This document shows positions 63,457 to 64,000 of a stretch of DNA of 64,000 nucleotides, piece by piece. The DNA is taken from contig NZ_QPJS01000004.1 in assembly GCF_003337435.1 (NCBI RefSeq), positions 114,618 through 178,617 on the forward strand. Reading direction: 5' to 3'. The position numbers were made by a program, and so were the translations under genes. A model generated the notes under the pieces. That model worked only from the letters and a program-made list of their open reading frames with translations. It was not told the DNA's origin and made no database searches. This stretch comes from Schleiferia thermophila. Its GTDB lineage: Bacteria > Bacteroidota > Bacteroidia > Flavobacteriales > Schleiferiaceae. Each line of letters begins with the position of its first letter. Within the stretch, counting starts at the first letter, position 1.

Positions 63457-63945
63457 ATGAAAAATTTAAATGTCATAGTTCTTATTTTTTGGGTCCATCT
63501 TTCATTTTCCGCCCGGTTGAATGCTCAGGATCCCAAACTGGAAAGTCAATTTAAGCAGATCGGCATTGATTACAGCTATGACCAAAATGGAAACCGGTAT
63601 AAATTTATATTCGATGTAGGGGATGGGCGGACTCAGCTGGTACTGATGAATGCCAATACTTATGATGTGGCAGGGACTAAAATTCGGGAAATCTATTCCG
63701 TCGCGGCCAATACCCAAAACAGAACGGATTATAGCCAAAGAACCTTATTCAATCTATTGGAAAAAAATTTCAATTACAAAATTGGAGGCTGGCAAATGCA
63801 CGGTGGGGAGCCTCCGTATCAGCTTCAGTTTGCCATCCGTATACCCGCTTATGTAGATGATGATTATCTTCTAGAATTGCTCATACAGGCGGCCAGAGAA
63901 GCCGATCAGATAGAGAAAGAGCTCACCGGTGAGGACGAGTTTTAA
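63457..63945 (+). CDS. Small exported protein of unknown function
   Basis: About 162 aa from the ATG at 63457, giving a signal peptide (MKNLNVIVLIFWVHLSFSARLNAQ). The mature part has a beta-rich pattern (KFIFDVGDGRTQLVLMNANT), then a mixed region and an acidic helical tail (LLIQAAREADQIEKELTGEDEF). The layout resembles YbjN/T3SS-chaperone-like folds, but no family is recognised with confidence. The 55 nt to the window end hold nothing seen. Confidence 0.7.
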   Translation: MKNLNVIVLIFWVHLSFSARLNAQDPKLESQFKQIGIDYSYDQNGNRYKFIFDVGDGRTQLVLMNANTYDVAGTKIREIYSVAANTQNRTDYSQRTLFNLLEKNFNYKIGGWQMHGGEPPYQLQFAIRIPAYVDDDYLLELLIQAAREADQIEKELTGEDEF

Positions 63946-64000
63946 TCTCCATCATCTATAACTTACCCTGGGCTTATACTTGACTGTGAAATGCATAAGC

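Overview
The window is a contiguous piece of a Bacteroidota chromosome. The evidence is a type IX secretion (T9SS) cargo protein with a C-terminal sorting domain, a giant PKD/Ig-repeat surface protein, a bacillithiol synthase (BshC), GSCFA and DUF1015 proteins, a TraR/DksA-lspA pair, several promoters of the TAnnTTTG type, few Shine-Dalgarno sites and frequent TTG starts. The class cannot be fixed from the sequence; a Saprospiria- or Chitinophagia-like lineage is only a guess. No rRNA, tRNA, CRISPR array, transposase or phage gene was seen.

Layout. 1-5484 (minus) is the 5' part of a giant secreted PKD/Ig-repeat protein that runs off the left edge. It has a signal peptide and a TTG start. It carries a nearly identical 1.06-kb direct repeat with a 1341-bp period, and its base composition changes sharply at the repeat border. 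5.6-7.9 kb holds lspA, a TraR/DksA protein and a thiolase. A G+C-rich multi-hairpin element (7990-8190) separates these from a plus-strand envelope-sugar cassette: two SGNH-fold proteins, an MBOAT acyltransferase, a sulfotransferase and a DinB-like protein (8.3-14.0 kb). 14.0-18.4 kb (minus) carries oxyR, a membrane protein, an Smr protein, dapD and class II HMG-CoA reductase. 18.9-23.6 kb has UDP-GlcNAc 2-epimerase, two glycosyltransferases and an SPFH protein.

23.6-30.9 kb (minus) holds mgtE, rsmA and the tightly overlapping set dapF, GNAT, heptaheme cytochrome-TPR lipoprotein and mltG, with a coiled-coil exported protein facing them. 31.0-37.5 kb (plus) holds a glutathione-peroxidase-like protein, bshC, a glycosyltransferase, a Wzx-like flippase, a CBS protein and a GSCFA protein. 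37.5-41.8 kb (minus) holds DUF1015, an Nramp-like transporter without the DPGN motif, and a sulfide:quinone oxidoreductase-like flavoprotein.

42.2-47.0 kb is a 1615-aa T9SS cargo built of five modules of about 310 aa. It is followed by an S41 protease-like lipoprotein, an exported beta-rich protein and a DUF1648 protein. 49.7-56.8 kb (minus) is a MarR-RND efflux operon (marR, MFP, RND pump, TolC) with a glycosyltransferase downstream. 57.0-62.0 kb (minus) holds a GH3/beta-lactamase-like fusion, era and threonine dehydratase. The right end has a PAS protein that ends in a bare histidine H-box, and a small exported protein.

Much of the gene content serves the cell envelope: peptidoglycan precursors and turnover (dapD, dapF, mltG, the GH3 fusion), surface polysaccharide making and decoration, and secreted repeat proteins. 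A second theme is redox and thiol defence (OxyR, the Gpx-like protein, BshC, the SQR-like protein, the multiheme cytochrome). No single cluster is clearly a new defence or mobile system. The best leads are the composition-shifted repeat gene, the hairpin element, the O-acylation/sulfation cassette, the Nramp variant and the bare H-box PAS protein.
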